In this document: in pieces, positions 53,331-64,000 of the stretch
How positions within the stretch are numbered: position 1 is the stretch's first letter
How the letters are laid out: the number at the start of each line of letters is the position of its first letter
Program-made: the position numbers and the translations under genes
The notes under the pieces: model-generated
What the model saw: only the letters and a program-made list of their open reading frames with translations
Told to the model about the DNA's origin: nothing
Database searches by the model: none
Source of the DNA: Chrysomallon squamiferum
Lineage: Eukaryota; Mollusca; Gastropoda; Neomphalida; Peltospiridae
Direction of reading: 5' to 3'
NCBI GenBank assembly: GCA_012295275.1
Contig: CM022665.1
Coordinates: forward strand, 43,576,152-43,640,151
Length of the DNA stretch: 64,000 bases

Positions 53331-54674
53331 ATGATATATTTAGAAAGACTGAAAAGTTCCTGATTAAACCTGAGTTGTCAGATTTTTATTTATAATTTTC
53401 TAAAAAGAATTGATAGCTGTTTTGAATAAAGAAATGATTTTTATTTTATAACTGTACTAAATGAAAATGTGTAATTTGGTAATAAGTTTAAAGAAATAAA
53501 ATAATATATAATACAGAACTGAATACATGTAAAATAATTAACTGACACCTATTTCAGTTCATGAATTATTATTTCTATAATAATTTCTTTTTACTCATAC
53601 CTTCTCCGTTACGTTTTTCTTTTGATAATTTTCAAGTCATTTATTTTTAGTAATAACAGTAATTTAATCTTATTCACTTCTACTCTTTATGGAAAAAAAT
53701 TAAGAAATGGATATAGGCAACAAAGAAAAACTAAATAATAAACAATCGAACAATAATAATAAAACACCCAAATGCACAAACAGAAAAAAACAAGAAAAAA
53801 CAAGAAAAAACAAAACAAAAACAAAAAAAAATTCAGATGGTGGAAAGGAATACTACAGTTTACTGTTGTGTCTTTAGTTTATTTTCATAAGTAAAACTTT
53901 TTAATATTTATTTAAAATCGTGTTGTATATATTGTCTGGCGTGGATAAAGGAAATTTTTGAAGTGGACAGTATTTCCATCTGTTAATATAATCAGTTGTG
54001 TTCTGAGATAGCTGGCTACTATTTTAAAAATTGTATATCTAAAGCCTCTATATCTGTAGCCAACAAGTATTAACCCTGACCGTAGATTTGTAGAAATGAT
54101 TATCATTCGAAAGATAAACCAAATAGAGATAAAGTTATCACTGTTATCAAAAGATAAGAGCATGATAAAGTCTTTGAAGATATGACAGCCATTTTCTTCG
54201 ACAATAATGCAAAATGTCTCAGATTTAATCAACCATAGTTGAAGAATAATGAAAATAAAAAAAAAAAAAAAAAAAAAGAAGAAACGTGAAAAGATGATGA
54301 ATATGAAAAAATAATAACCTGATAGCTGATTTGGTTCATGTATTTTAAAAAGAAATGATAACCTGTATTGTAAAAAATATGTTATCACGATACTTTTAAC
54401 ACTGTCATGGGTATACCTTGTCATTATTCTTGTAAAAAATGGATGTAATTATCCATGCTGGGTTGAAGAGAACAAGTAAAATGATAATAAAGAAGATGAA
54501 TTTGATAAAGATTCGAATGACTCATTTGTTTTGTCCATCGAGGTAAAGGATTAAAATTGTGCAATGACTTAAGTTGGTGTGTATGATGAAAGTGTCTTGA
54601 AAAAAGAAAAGAAAAAATCTTTTCATAATAATGAATTTTGTTCTGAAATGTTAAATAGTTGATATAAAAATTGT

Positions 54675-54676
<2 letters not shown>
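53331..54676. other. AT-rich sequence
   Basis: A/C-rich stretch at 53,745-53,830; A tract at 54,256-54,277. The 170-aa minus-strand frame (53,912-54,424) is I/F/S-rich with a poly-F core and no domain. Confidence 0.6.

Positions 54677-54730
<54 letters not shown>
54677..54730. repeat. (TC)n microsatellite
   Basis: (TC)26 at 54,677-54,729. Confidence 0.95.
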
Positions 54731-54732
<2 letters not shown>

Positions 54733-55230
54733 ACAGAAACATATACTGATAACATGTTTAAATTTTGAAAAGAAAACTGATAATAACAACAACAAAAATA
54801 TAATTAGGAAAAGACTGAATAAATAAGAATAATAAGATGAAGAAGAAGAAGAAAATAAATATCCACTTGTTTATCTGAAGAAAACAAAAATAATTGTTAA
54901 TATTTATTATTTTTTTAAAGTTCTATTGTTCTCTTATCTAAGAGATAAAATTTTATTTTTGTAAAAATCATATTACTATGTTATCAACACTATTGTTGGA
55001 AGTAACTGTTGCAATATAACGGTTACAAAAACCCAAACACATATAGATAAGATTTAAATACCAAAGCAATGACAAGTCAAAAAAAGAAACAAAAATATAA
55101 GAAAAAGAAACAAAAAGAAAAACAAAACAAAAAAACCCCCAAAAGTACAGATTGGATTTAATTACTGAAGCAAATGACAAGTCGTATTTTTTTTATATCT
55201 TTTTTTTTTAAAAATAAGGAAAACACATTT
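54731..55230. other. A-rich unique sequence
   Basis: (GAA)n-like run near 54,837-54,852 and A-rich strings to 55,145. ATTGGATTTAATTACTGAAG near 55,151 echoes AGATTTAAATACCAAAG near 55,049. Nothing else recognised. Confidence 0.5.
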
Positions 55231-55900
55231 ACACAATCATGAACTGTTATTCAGCTTGTTTCATCATGTTTCCCCAAAAAGATGATATAATGCTTGTTTT
55301 TTTTTGTTTTGTTTTTTTCCAACAATATTGTTATCTTGATACTTTTGACATTGTGTTGAGTGTAGCCTGTCGCCACACTGACTGTTGCACACAATTCTAC
55401 TCGCTGACCACAAACAGGATTATCAAGCGTTACATCTACCTTCGACAAAACGATGTACAGTTATGAATTATACTGCGCAAGACCCGAAGAAAGAAGAAGC
55501 CACAAGCAGGCATGGATACACGGGTGGAAAAACTCTTTGATAACGGTCGCACAATGGGGATGAATTTACACCTACAGCCGGGGAAGAAATTTATCTGCAG
55601 TCTCCTTTGTCGTGTTAATCCATGGGCAGCATGCTAATATCATGTGCAAGGTAAATAGATTTTACAAAAACGTGTGCCCATACAGATGTTGTGGATCGGG
55701 TACCACTGTGGATCACTGTTTACCAGTTAAAATGACAATAAACTTTTTTATATTCCACCAGAGTTTTTCTTATGACAGTGATGATACGCCAGTTTAGATG
55801 TTGTGAGGAAAACACTACCGGTGTTGTTCCAGTGTTTGTACAGAGCCAAGTGCAAACAGCCATAAATGTCCTGATGAAAACTGAAATATTAGACATTATG
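55231..55900. other. Unique normal-complexity sequence
   Basis: Less repetitive and more CpG-bearing than average (GTGGATCGGGTACCACTGTG, AACGGTCGCACAATGGGG, CTACAGCCGGGGAAG). Overlapping frames (75 aa +, 65 aa -, 61 aa +) show no recognisable domain. It could be regulatory or exonic; I cannot tell. Confidence 0.35.
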
Positions 55901-56137
55901 TGTAAACAGCAAGTTGTTGTTTAGAGAGAAATGATATATCTCGAGTGAAAATTCCATCTTGAGTATAATTACTTGTTAAATATAACTTTATCTTCTTCCT
56001 TCGTGTATTTCACAATAAAATCACTGTTCTGGATTTCATTACCAAAAAAAAAATATATATATATAAAAAAAAAAATTCTTAAAAAGTAATGAAAACAAAC
56101 TGCTTAAAACGTTTGAAATGAAAAAGTTAAGAAACTC

Positions 56138-56350
56138 CCAAATCTATCTGACACAGACATTGATGCATCTGTTAGGCTGTTTGTGTACTCTCACTGAAAT
56201 ATCAAAGATAATGGTATGTGATACCCAGTCAGTGGAAAGTGCATAGAAACTGTTGCTTTTAACAGAAATCCACTGAGCATCAGATTTCCCCATCTTTTAA
56301 AGAAAACCAGCTTGACACCTAATAACCATTAATATTAAATAATTTAGATT
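56138..56350 (+). mobile_element. SINE, gastropod type, nearly full length
   Basis: Box B-like CAAATCTATCTG (56,139), then CTGAAATATCAAAGATAATG, GTATGTGATACCCAGTCAGT, GGAAAGTGCATAGAAACTGT, TGCTTTTAACAG, GCATCAGATTTCCCCAT and CAGCTTGACACCTAATAACC followed by ATTAATATTAAAT. The last strings match the TGTCTGACGCCATATAACCG - TAAATAAAAT tail, so this copy links body and tail. The GTTCCAGCC block is eroded and the box A is not visible. Confidence 0.7.
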
Positions 56351-56772
56351 TATCTTTAAACATTCACACAACATTCAGAAAACATATAAAACAATCTTTG
56401 TATGAGGTAATAAAAAAAAACTGAATTACTTTGAAGAAATAACAATATGTAAGGCGAAAAAAAAAAAAAAAAAAAATTGATGAATGCCTGACCAATTGTA
56501 TCAAAAATGCTTTAGAGAATTTTTGTTTTCATGAATATTTATTTTCAGTTGTAAAATCGCTCTCATTGTGTAATATTCATTTATGTAAATAAATTTTTAA
56601 TAAACGCTTGTGTTGTTTGAATATCATCCTTCAGGCTTCTTGTCAATTTATTCATATTTGTTTGATGCCAGATAGATGACGTATTTTTCCTGCTGGGCTG
56701 TCATAAACTTTTATTCATTCACATCTACGTGTTTATGTTTATATCTACTGAGCAGGTTTTCTTCGTTGTCAA

Positions 56773-56803
<31 letters not shown>

Positions 56804-56890
56804 CTGGCTGGTTATCAGATATGATAATTAGAAATGAAATGATTTCTCAAAAAAAAAAAAAAAAAAAAAAATGAAGATTTTTTTTTTTTT
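56351..56890. other. AT-rich sequence with poly-A/T tracts
   Basis: A tract 56,457-56,477; T tract 56,777-56,802; A tract 56,849-56,870; T tract 56,878-56,891. No gene seen. Confidence 0.6.
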
Positions 56891-57252
56891 TAAAGTAATA
56901 AAAATGATGATGATAATAATAATAAAAAAAAGTAATAATGATAAAAATAATAAATAAATATATAAAAAAGTTTAGACTTGACAACGGCAAGGAAACTTTT
57001 ACAAAAACAGGGTTAAATGAACCTCTTGAAACTGCATGGTAAATAATACAGGTTCAGAATTGTTTGTTTTTTAAAAAAGTAATAAAAATGATGATGATAA
57101 CGATGATAATAATGATAAAAATAATAAATACATATATGAAAAGGTTCAGACTTGACAATTTATGAAAGCAATGGCAAGGAAACGTGCACAAAAACGGGGG
57201 TAAATGAACCTCTTGAAACTGCATGGTAAATAATACCGGTTCTGAATTGTTT
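56891..57252. repeat. Tandem duplication, period 184 bp
   Basis: Copy 1 (56,891-57,074) and copy 2 (57,075-57,252) share AAAGTAATAAAAATGATGAT, TTTAGACTTGACAA/TTCAGACTTGACAA, GGCAAGGAAAC, AAATGAACCTCTTGAAACTG and CATGGTAAATAATAC-GGTTC. The GAT/AAT microsatellite within the copies differs in length, and copy 2 has an insertion (TTTATGAAAGCAATGG). The single-copy part is only mildly diverged, so this is a fairly recent event. Confidence 0.9.
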
Positions 57253-58058
57253 AAGCGGGTTTGCTGTAACATGACATCGTATCACTGAAGACGATGGTGA
57301 ATTAAAAGATTAAATTTATCTGTACAGCGATACCTTTAAACTGTCTGGTCCAATGAATGCTTTGTTTCTTGATAGCACACTCACATTCCCAGATGAGTCT
57401 GTAGTATCCAGTTAGTATCAGTATCCCAGGATGTTTGTGTAGAGTTTTGTTTACGAGTTTCTCTCTATCTGCTTGTTAATCTTCTTGTTGCTAGCAACTG
57501 CTTGTCCATACAGAAGAACTCATCCACTCGATAGCAAGAATATCATTAAGCTGGTATTTCCATATTAAGTAGATAAAAGTTAAAATAGGATTTTAAAAAT
57601 TAAAATTAAAATCTCGTTATGATTTTTTTTTGCTCAAAAATCCTTTCTTTCCCCTTGCTTTCACAAATATAACATTATCTAATGCTATTTTACTTTTTTT
57701 TTTTTCTGCTAAAAATATTCATGTGTTTTTGAATGTGACAGAGACATTAGTTTCTAGATTCTCAAAAAAAAAAAAAAAAAAAACTCACAAAGAAATAAAT
57801 AAACAAAAAACATACAAATAAAAAAAAAATAATAACATAAAAGAACTCAGAAGGTTCTGAATATTAATGTACTTTTTGTCAGTTTTGACAAGAATTGTGA
57901 ATGAATAAGTAAATCAGCTTTCAGTTTGACAGTTATTAAAGGTTAAACTTATTTTATTTTATTAACTTTTTTTTTCTCTCCAAATGGATATAATAGGAAA
58001 TCTGTTGCTGATACACCATAAATAACTTAAAAAACATGAAAAAAAAAAAAAAAAAAAA

Positions 58059-58092
<34 letters not shown>

Positions 58093-58129
58093 TAGATAAA
58101 TGTAAAAAAAAAAAAAAAATAAAAAAAAA
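57253..58129. other. Mixed then AT-rich sequence
   Basis: 57,253-57,560 is of normal complexity with nothing recognised. After that come A and T tracts, with (AAT)n at 58,061-58,085. Confidence 0.5.
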
Positions 58130-58290
58130 TACAGAATAACATATACTCCACATCACGTACAGAGGAAAACAAATGAAACAACTCAATAAACCAGCCAGAG
58201 CACCAAGGTTGGAACGGGAAATAACCCACAGGGGACCATGCTGAGAACTGATCCTGCATCCCTCAGGAGCACTTTACAGCTCAACTTCAG
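58130..58290 (-). mobile_element. SINE, gastropod type, head plus body
   Basis: On the minus strand: AGCTGTAAAGTGCTCCTGAG (box A region, 58,262-58,281), AGGATCAGTTCTC (box B, 58,242-58,254), TGTGGGTTATTTCCCGTTCC, AACCTTGGTGCTCTGGCTGG, then after about 25 extra bases CTCTGTACGTGATGTGGAGT and ATATGTTATTCTGT. The order matches the family throughout. The copy ends in the A/T-rich tract at 58,130. Confidence 0.75.
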
Positions 58291-59399
58291 CATTCCTTGA
58301 TGGAGATTTAATCTTAAACAATATCGTTTGTGTTCATCATTTAATACACTGTCTCATCATACCTCTTTTATTCACATATTTATTTTTCAACCATCAACCA
58401 CCAATTTATTTTTTATTTTATTGACAAGATATCATTTCGTTTCACCTTCTGATGAAAAGAAAAATAATAAAAACGACAAGACTGTGTCTGAAATTTCAAA
58501 AATGATTGATGGTTTTAGGTGAAAAATTCATTTTTAACTTGATGTGCCAAGATGGATAAAGATCTGGTTTCGCACATAAAAAAAAAAAAAAATATTTGTG
58601 CTGGTCGTCTTGACTGGAGAGATATATGAACTGTAAACAAAAATTTAAAACTAAATTCTCACTTAATACTGTTTGTATTGTGACACATTCAGCACAAAAA
58701 CTTGTCACAAAAACAGTGTCGTATTTCAGCCGATTGTATCGAGTGACCATAAAATATAAAATTACTTACGTAAAATAGTGTTAGCTTTATTGGTGGGGGT
58801 GGGATGAGCAACAAGTGCTAAAACATTCTTCTTGTTTTTCAATCTGGCAAGGATCTGTGTGTGTATGTAAAGCTTTTTGAAATGGCTACCGTTGATCTTT
58901 TTCTTCACTATTAAAAATTCAAGTACTAACTGTACAAACATTGGCATGAAAAGTTATTCAGTAATACTGTAAACAGTGATGTTTTTTATGTGTTTTTTTT
59001 TTTTAAAGATATTTATGTAGTGGTGTCCTTGAATTCATATGCAGATTTCAAATTAGCATGTACTTATCACTGATGATTATGTAATTCAAGAATGGGAAAT
59101 TGCCAGATGTGAAGGATTCAGACCTTGTCCTACTTTTTCTCAGAACACCAAGAAAAATGAAGATCAATCTTTTTACTCTTTCTCTCTCTCTCACAAAAAA
59201 CAGTCATCTATAATGAATTAACAATGTGAAAATCAACTGAATAATAACAGAATCATTCTATAAGGTTACATAAATTTAGATAAACTCCCCAGTCAAACTC
59301 TCTGACAAAAATACTTCACTAAGCTCAAGAATTAAAACAATGCATCTGAAAACATTTACTGAATCTCACATCATCTGCACCCATTTTTTCAAAACGACT
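58291..59399. other. AT-rich unique sequence with a possible tRNA-like head
   Basis: TTATGTAATTCAAGAATGGG and AAGGATTCAGACCTTG (59,077-59,127) have box A/box B-like character but no body follows. The frames of 64, 84 and 61 aa have no domain. Confidence 0.4.
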
Positions 59400-59640
59400 T
59401 AATTACTTCGGTGTTGGATTTACATGTGCACACACTTGAAGAAGCTATGCTGTACACAGACAGGTGTTTATTAACACAAACACTGCTTGCAGCTAAACAT
59501 GAAGGCTATCGGGGCTGGACTTCACAAGACAAGAGCTACACAGTCCCAGAGGAGTTGCTTGTAAACTCCACCTGATAAACTGTGAGAGACACGCACTAAT
59601 TGAAAGCATGTGGCCAGCTTTTCTGCCTAATTGTTGCAGC
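59400..59640. promoter_or_regulatory. Candidate conserved non-coding element with TAAT and TCF-like sites
   Basis: Clean 240-bp sequence. ACAGACAGGTGTTTATTAAC (about 59,456) combines an E-box/T-box-like CAGGTGT with forkhead-like TGTTTATTAAC. CTCCACCTGATAAAC (about 59,566), GCACTAATTGAAAGCATGTG, and GCCTAATTGTTGCAGC (about 59,625) follow. Just beyond, ATCAAAGG (59,654-59,661) is a TCF/LEF core. This is among the most enhancer-like stretches of the window. Confidence 0.35.
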
Positions 59641-59641
59641 T

Positions 59642-59869
59642 TTATGAATGTTCATCAAAGGTTTTTAGGTGATTTGCCACTGACCTGTAGAATTCCACCC
59701 TCTCCGCTAATTGGAGTTCTCTCTGAGATAATGTGTTGAATGATGCTGCACTCTGACACCTCGACCCACCAGAGTCTCCATGAGAAACACTATTTTTTGT
59801 TTTGTCTCTCTTTGATTTCAAGTGTGTGTGAGAATTTGGCTGCACTTGTTTATATTTCTGTGATATCAC
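59642..59869 (-). other. 75-aa frame of mixed composition, possible exon (uncertain)
   Basis: Unlike most frames here, this one is not low-complexity: its C-terminal half includes SASFNTLSQRELQLAERVEF-like residues (S, E, R, L mixture) and YRSVANHLKTFDEHS. A GTCAGT donor-like string preceded by TACAG lies inside it near 59,687-59,695 on the minus strand. The N-terminal third runs into the neighbouring minisatellite, and no pyrimidine-rich acceptor is visible. I recognise no family. The underlying DNA also continues the candidate regulatory element. Confidence 0.2.
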
Positions 59870-60180
59870 ATTGTTTTTACATCACTGCGTAGGTGAATTT
59901 TGGTTGCAGTTGTTTGTATATCCATGATATCATATTGTTTTTATGTTATCATATAGGGAAAGTTGGTTGAATTATGTTTATCTTTGATACACAGTAGAAT
60001 TTTCATTTTGCATCCATATGCAGGGGAATTTGGCTGCATTGTGATACTATATGGAGGGGAATTTGGCTGCATTGTGATACTATATGGAGGAGAACTTGGC
60101 TGTTGTGATATTTAGGGGAATTTGGCTGCATTGTGTGTTTGTTATATGTTAAGGAATTTGGCTCAAGAAATTTGGATGGT
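59831..60180. repeat. Mixed minisatellite: 33-bp and about 62-bp units
   Basis: GGGGAATTTGGCTGCATTGT followed by GATACTATATGGA repeats at about 60,025, 60,057 and (decayed) 60,090, 60,114. To the left a longer unit, AATTTGGCTGCACTTGTTTA (59,834) and AATTTTGGTTGCAGTTGTTT (59,897), includes TGATATCACATTGTTTTTAC/TGATATCATATTGTTTTTAT. The 33-bp unit looks like a contracted form of the 62-bp one. Confidence 0.9.
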
Positions 60181-60226
60181 TTTTCTTTGATGTCATTTTG
60201 TTATGTTTATTGATATCTTATGTGTG

Positions 60227-60228
<2 letters not shown>

Positions 60229-60281
<53 letters not shown>

Positions 60282-60332
60282 AAGAGACTGATGTAGCCAA
60301 TATAAGAAATTTTAACAGAGGTGTGTGTGTAT

Positions 60333-60364
<32 letters not shown>

Positions 60365-60365
60365 G
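60229..60365. repeat. (GA)n and (GT)n microsatellites
   Basis: (GA)23 at 60,229-60,275 and (GT)n at 60,321-60,364. Confidence 0.95.
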
Positions 60366-61574
60366 CCTTCTTCAATTCCTTTCCTGCACAGGTGAATGAA
60401 TAAATGATGGATGTTTGTGTGAGTGTCTATATATCATAATGTTTTTTTAATTAAAACGGTGTGTGCCAAGCTAGACAGAACTTTATAGTTGAAAAACGCC
60501 CACTGGAAGTCAGCATTAATCTAACAAGTGTATAAATATAATTTGTGAGATCCAACCACCTGCACATATGACTTGCAGTGCAGTTTTTAATGTCTGGATG
60601 CTCTCCTTTCCATCCTGGGACAGAAGCTGGGAAATAGAACATTAGGTCAGAACCATTAAACTAAATACTAATTAATGTAACCTGTATTTATTTAAGCAGA
60701 AATGTATAATGATTTGAAAAACAATTTTTTTTTGTAGGAATGTTTTTTTAATATTTTTAATATTTTTAATTCTAAATTATCACACGTGCACACACACATA
60801 CACACAAACACAATGTTATTAGGTAAAAAGTTTTCATAATGGTTATTAGTTTTATGCCCTCTCCAACATTTCACTTTATTAGGCCATGTCTCTGTGGCAG
60901 AATTTTTCTTAATTTAACAAGTTCAGAAGGTTGTTTTATAAGTTGAAATGATAGCAACACATTTTTTTTTTTTTTTTTTTTTTTAATTTAAAAAATATAA
61001 AACGTTGTTTACGATAATTGCATCCCGCAGTGTTTAACACATTCTGGTTATGTCAAACTATTACCTTTATTTTAGTTTTTATTATTATTAATATTTTTTT
61101 TTTTTTTTTTTTTTTTTTTTACCTGGCCACACAAGTATGACATAATGATATATTTGCCAATCTTGAAAGTTAAAATAAATCAAACTTGTATCTAGAGTGC
61201 AGCTTTTTATTTTCGTAGTTTAATGAATCATAATTTCTGACAGACAAGAGATAGGACTGCTTAGAAGTCTCAACTTTTAAACTGTTTTTCTGCTTTTCAA
61301 ACACAAGCTGTTTATAAATTGAACATAATCGCTGCTAAAAGTGCTCATTCCTGTATCAGATGTTTGGGGGGAAAAAAATCTGTGTTGTTGTTATTATTGA
61401 TATTTTCATTCACAAATTGCAGCACTTTTCAAAGACATGACTTCATTTTTGGAACGAAAAAAAAAAAAAAAAAAAAAAAAAAATTGGTAATAAAATAAGA
61501 TGAAGAGTTAAATGGTCAAGATTATAAAATGAAATTATTATTTTGATGAAGAAAAGTTTTGTTACCATTAAAAT
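60366..61574. other. AT-rich sequence with long homopolymers
   Basis: T tracts at 60,963-60,984 and 61,095-61,120; A tract at 61,457-61,483. Frames of 60-63 aa have no domain. Confidence 0.6.
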
Positions 61575-61860
61575 AAATTAAAGTAAAGTAATAATAGTAA
61601 AGCAAAGTAAAAGTTATAGTAAAGTAAAGTAAAGTAAAGTAAAGTAAAGTAAAGTAAAGTAAAGTAAAGTACAGTAAAGTAAAGTAAAATAAACTAAAGT
61701 ATAGAGTAAAGTAAAATAAACTAAAGTAGAGTAAAATAACTAAAGTAAAGTAAAATAACTAAAGTAAAGTAAAATAACTAAAGTAAAATATAAAGTAAAG
61801 TAAAGTAAAGTAAAATAAAATAAAAAAATGAAGTGAAGCAAAGCAAAGCAAAATAAAATA
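61575..61860. repeat. (AAAGT)n pentanucleotide satellite, about 285 bp
   Basis: Purest at about 61,618-61,685 (AAAGTAAAGTAAAGTAAAGT). Outside this, variants AAAATAACTAAAGT and AAAATAAACTAAAGTA form secondary repeats of about 20 bp. It ends in AAGCAAAGCAAAGCAAAATA. Confidence 0.95.
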
Positions 61861-62059
61861 AAAGAGAAATAAATAAAACACAAATTAATATGGAGTAGAG
61901 ATAATGTATCTTTGAAATCAAAGAAATGACCAGGGGGTAATTTTGAACCAGATTAATTTAAAAAAATATATATATAATAAACACTGTCCTAGATTTAGTT
62001 CACCTGTTCACAATACACAGTGACATACTTTTCAACACAGGAGCACACTGAAAAGAAGG
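61861..62059. other. AT-rich sequence
   Basis: Nothing recognised. Confidence 0.5.
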
Positions 62060-62170
62060 TGCCAGAACATTTGCTCACCAGACACTTGCTCACCATCCAT
62101 TTGCTCAGCAGACACTTGCTCACCACCATTTGCTCACCATCATTTGCCCACCAGACACTTGTCTACTGGA
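62060..62170. repeat. 13-16-bp minisatellite
   Basis: Units alternate between TTGCTCACCAGACAC and TTTGCTCACCATCA forms, about seven in all (62,070-62,165). A 64-aa frame crosses it and encodes a repeat rich in L, T and H. It is not a gene. Confidence 0.9.
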
Positions 62171-63645
62171 AAGTGGCTCACCACAGAATTATTCAATGGG
62201 CAAATGTCTGTTGAGAAACTGTTTAGTCAGCAAATGTACTGTAAACCAGTGTTCTTCAGTCAAAAATAACACTGGATGAAGATATCACTTTAATTCCATG
62301 ATTATTTTAAACAGATTATGAATTTTTAAAATATATTGAAGAAGCAGTCTTTTTTCAATTTTAATATACTGAATTTCATAATAAAATACATTTGTAGATT
62401 TGTGTGTGTGTGTATTTTCAGACTTTACCTTTAGTTAAATAACAAGTACAACTACAACAACAACCAATTCACTCACTAACTCACTAATCAGTACCAAAAT
62501 TATAGAAACAGAACAGTATTGTCCAGGATGATAATTAAAACAAACATCTATAACTTTCTGGATCAAACAATAGCTTCTGTATACTGCTCTTTGTTTTTTT
62601 TATAAGACACCACAAAACACTGGCTTTGAGTAAGATCACAAGCTTTGCACTCTCATTTACAACAAAATCACGACAAGCCCTCTACTGAGAAATGTCCTGG
62701 TTACATCCCTGATTACATTTTTTGATAACCACATAACACATTACTCTGAAAAATTGTCCATGTTGTTGGATGATATTTAACTCAATTACAGTGTGGTAAT
62801 TGAGACAAATACACTTCCTGCTTTATTATTCAAACACTCTCTGATAAAGCATCCACCTAGGGCTAGAGATAAATGTCAAAGATTCATTTTGGTCAATTAT
62901 CAAAACACATTTTAAATTACGTTTTTTTCGCTAATGACTGTTCATTATTGATGAGGTCACATTTCAATTTTATTATTATTACTTTTTTTTTTTCCCCCCA
63001 ACAGCAACAACGACAACAATAACAACCATAAAAAAAATTAAATTAAAAATTTCATCAACTACAATTAATTATAAATGTGTACATTAACTTCAAATAACTA
63101 CATATTTAAATACAGTACAGTGCAGAAAATTTCTTTTCTCACTCTCTCGACACCTTATACAATAAAAAAAAAAAAAAACATTGAATTTACTCATGTTTTA
63201 AACAAAAAGCTTGTTAATATTTAAATGCAAGTCACATTTCAAAATTCTTTCAAGGAGATATGATCTTAAGTTAACACATATGTGGACTGAATCATTCTTG
63301 TACTAATATGTTGCTGGTATAATTTAAACTATGATTCACACTAAAAAGCATGCTCACACATTTATTTAACATGTAAAAAGCCAGACATTTACAAATCTTA
63401 AGTGGATATGTGTTATAGTTTTCACTTTCTGCATTTCACTGCTATTTATTTGTTAAGAGTATAGACATACACATGACATGTCTTGGTCTTTTTTTCTTCT
63501 GTTTTCATTTTTACACTATTCTGTCCATATCTGGAAATCTTTCAAGTTCTTTGGTGGTATGTGTAATGTTTTGAATATTATTCTAGAATTTGGTATTTTA
63601 TAAGTTAGAAAGGATTTAGCATTATCCTTCTGAATAATTAAAGTT
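62171..63645. other. AT-rich unique sequence
   Basis: GT tract at 62,401-62,413; T tract near 62,983-62,993. TGATAAAGCATCCACCTAGG (62,842) resembles the SINE head string GGTAGAGCATCCACTCAAAG at 3,914 but has no body after it. Confidence 0.4.
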
Positions 63646-63649
63646 CAGA

Positions 63650-63795
63650 CTTAAGACTGATCCCACAACATACCAGATCCTAAGTCTAAGAAGCGACAAA
63701 CAACTGTACCACTAAGGACCATCTATGTAGGATTGTGTAAGCACAATACTAACAACATCTAACTGATGTCTGTCCTCCAATGATATAACCATTGT
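63650..63795 (-). mobile_element. Two tRNA-like heads in tandem (uncertain)
   Basis: On the minus strand GTCCTTAGTGGTACAGTTGT (63,702-63,721) is followed by TGTTGTGGGATCAGTCTTAA (63,652-63,671), a box A/box B pair at tRNA-like spacing. Just upstream, TTAATGGCACAATGGTTATA (63,784-63,803) is another box A-like string. No known SINE body follows. Confidence 0.35.
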
Positions 63796-63803
63796 GCCAT
63801 TAA

Positions 63804-64000
63804 ACAAACATGTGACACACACTAAAGCTGATTTTACAGCAATAAAAGTATAGGTAATTTATTACAACACGATAACCAAACACGAGCTTATCAGAATTAC
63901 ATAATGAAGACTATGTTACCCGAGCACCAGGTAAAAAAAAAATGTTACTATTAATTACCTGACATTCTGGCAGGTGCTGGTAATAACAATTTGTTTTGGT
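63804..64000. other. Unique sequence at the window end
   Basis: ATTACCTG and CAGGTGC strings near 63,954-63,976 resemble the CAGGTR-type sites seen elsewhere. Nothing else recognised; the window ends here. Confidence 0.4.

Noticed and set aside
53912-54424. 170-aa minus-strand frame.
   Set aside because: A poly-F core comes from an A tract; composition tracks AT-rich DNA and no family is recognised.

Overview
This window looks like non-coding nuclear DNA from an animal, most likely a mollusc and probably a gastropod. It is very AT-rich and has poly-A/T tracts every few hundred bases. Simple-sequence and minisatellite arrays are dense: CA, TC, GTA, AAT, AAAGT and many 20-155 bp units. I found no open reading frame that looks like a conserved protein, no rRNA and no intact tRNA gene. 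The longest ORFs (204, 170, 165 and 153 aa) are translations of minisatellite or low-complexity DNA. The window is best read as a large intergenic region or giant intron.

The phylum call rests on a dispersed repeat. At least nine loci carry old, diverged copies of a tRNA-derived SINE. In order they show a Pol III box A/box B head, a GTTCCAgCCAGTGC-like block, an ATATCAAAG-GTATGTGcTaTCCTGT-like block, a TATAAAAGATCC-GCTGCTAAT block, and an AT-rich tail containing a GACgCC-ATAACC-TAAAT motif. I recognise this layout from memory as a SINE abundant in gastropod genomes; I could not search for it. A second SINE type, with a CCTTGGGtAA motif after the tRNA-like head, appears once clearly (about 36,960) and once doubtfully (about 34,930).

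Layout: 0.6-3.3 kb is simple repeats and a small pre-miRNA-like hairpin. At 3.9-4.1 kb is the best SINE copy. At 4.2-5.7 kb are tandem repeats with a strong G-quadruplex motif. At 6.6-9.7 kb are four consecutive tandem arrays, including an 830-bp, 32/36-bp minisatellite. At 10-12.6 kb are microsatellites and a tandem array made of SINE bodies. Between the repeats are islands of 150-400 bp with normal complexity, more CpG, and clusters of E-box/CAGGTR, GATA, TCF, CRE, HSE or forkhead-like motifs. These lie at 11.3, 12.7, 13.7, 17.3, 18.6, 20.4, 21.7, 32.2, 33.6, 38.7, 39.45, 42.0, 47.2, 52.3 and 59.5 kb, and are candidate enhancers or conserved non-coding elements. At 22.8-23.3 kb is a second SINE-body tandem array. 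From 31 to 58 kb there are scattered single SINE copies, short segmental tandem duplications and microsatellites. At 59.8-62.2 kb are three minisatellite arrays.

No genes work together here. The main biological story is repeat dynamics: one SINE family seems to have seeded tandem arrays and perhaps microsatellites at several loci. Against that background sit motif-dense unique islands that may be regulatory DNA of a neighbouring gene outside the window.
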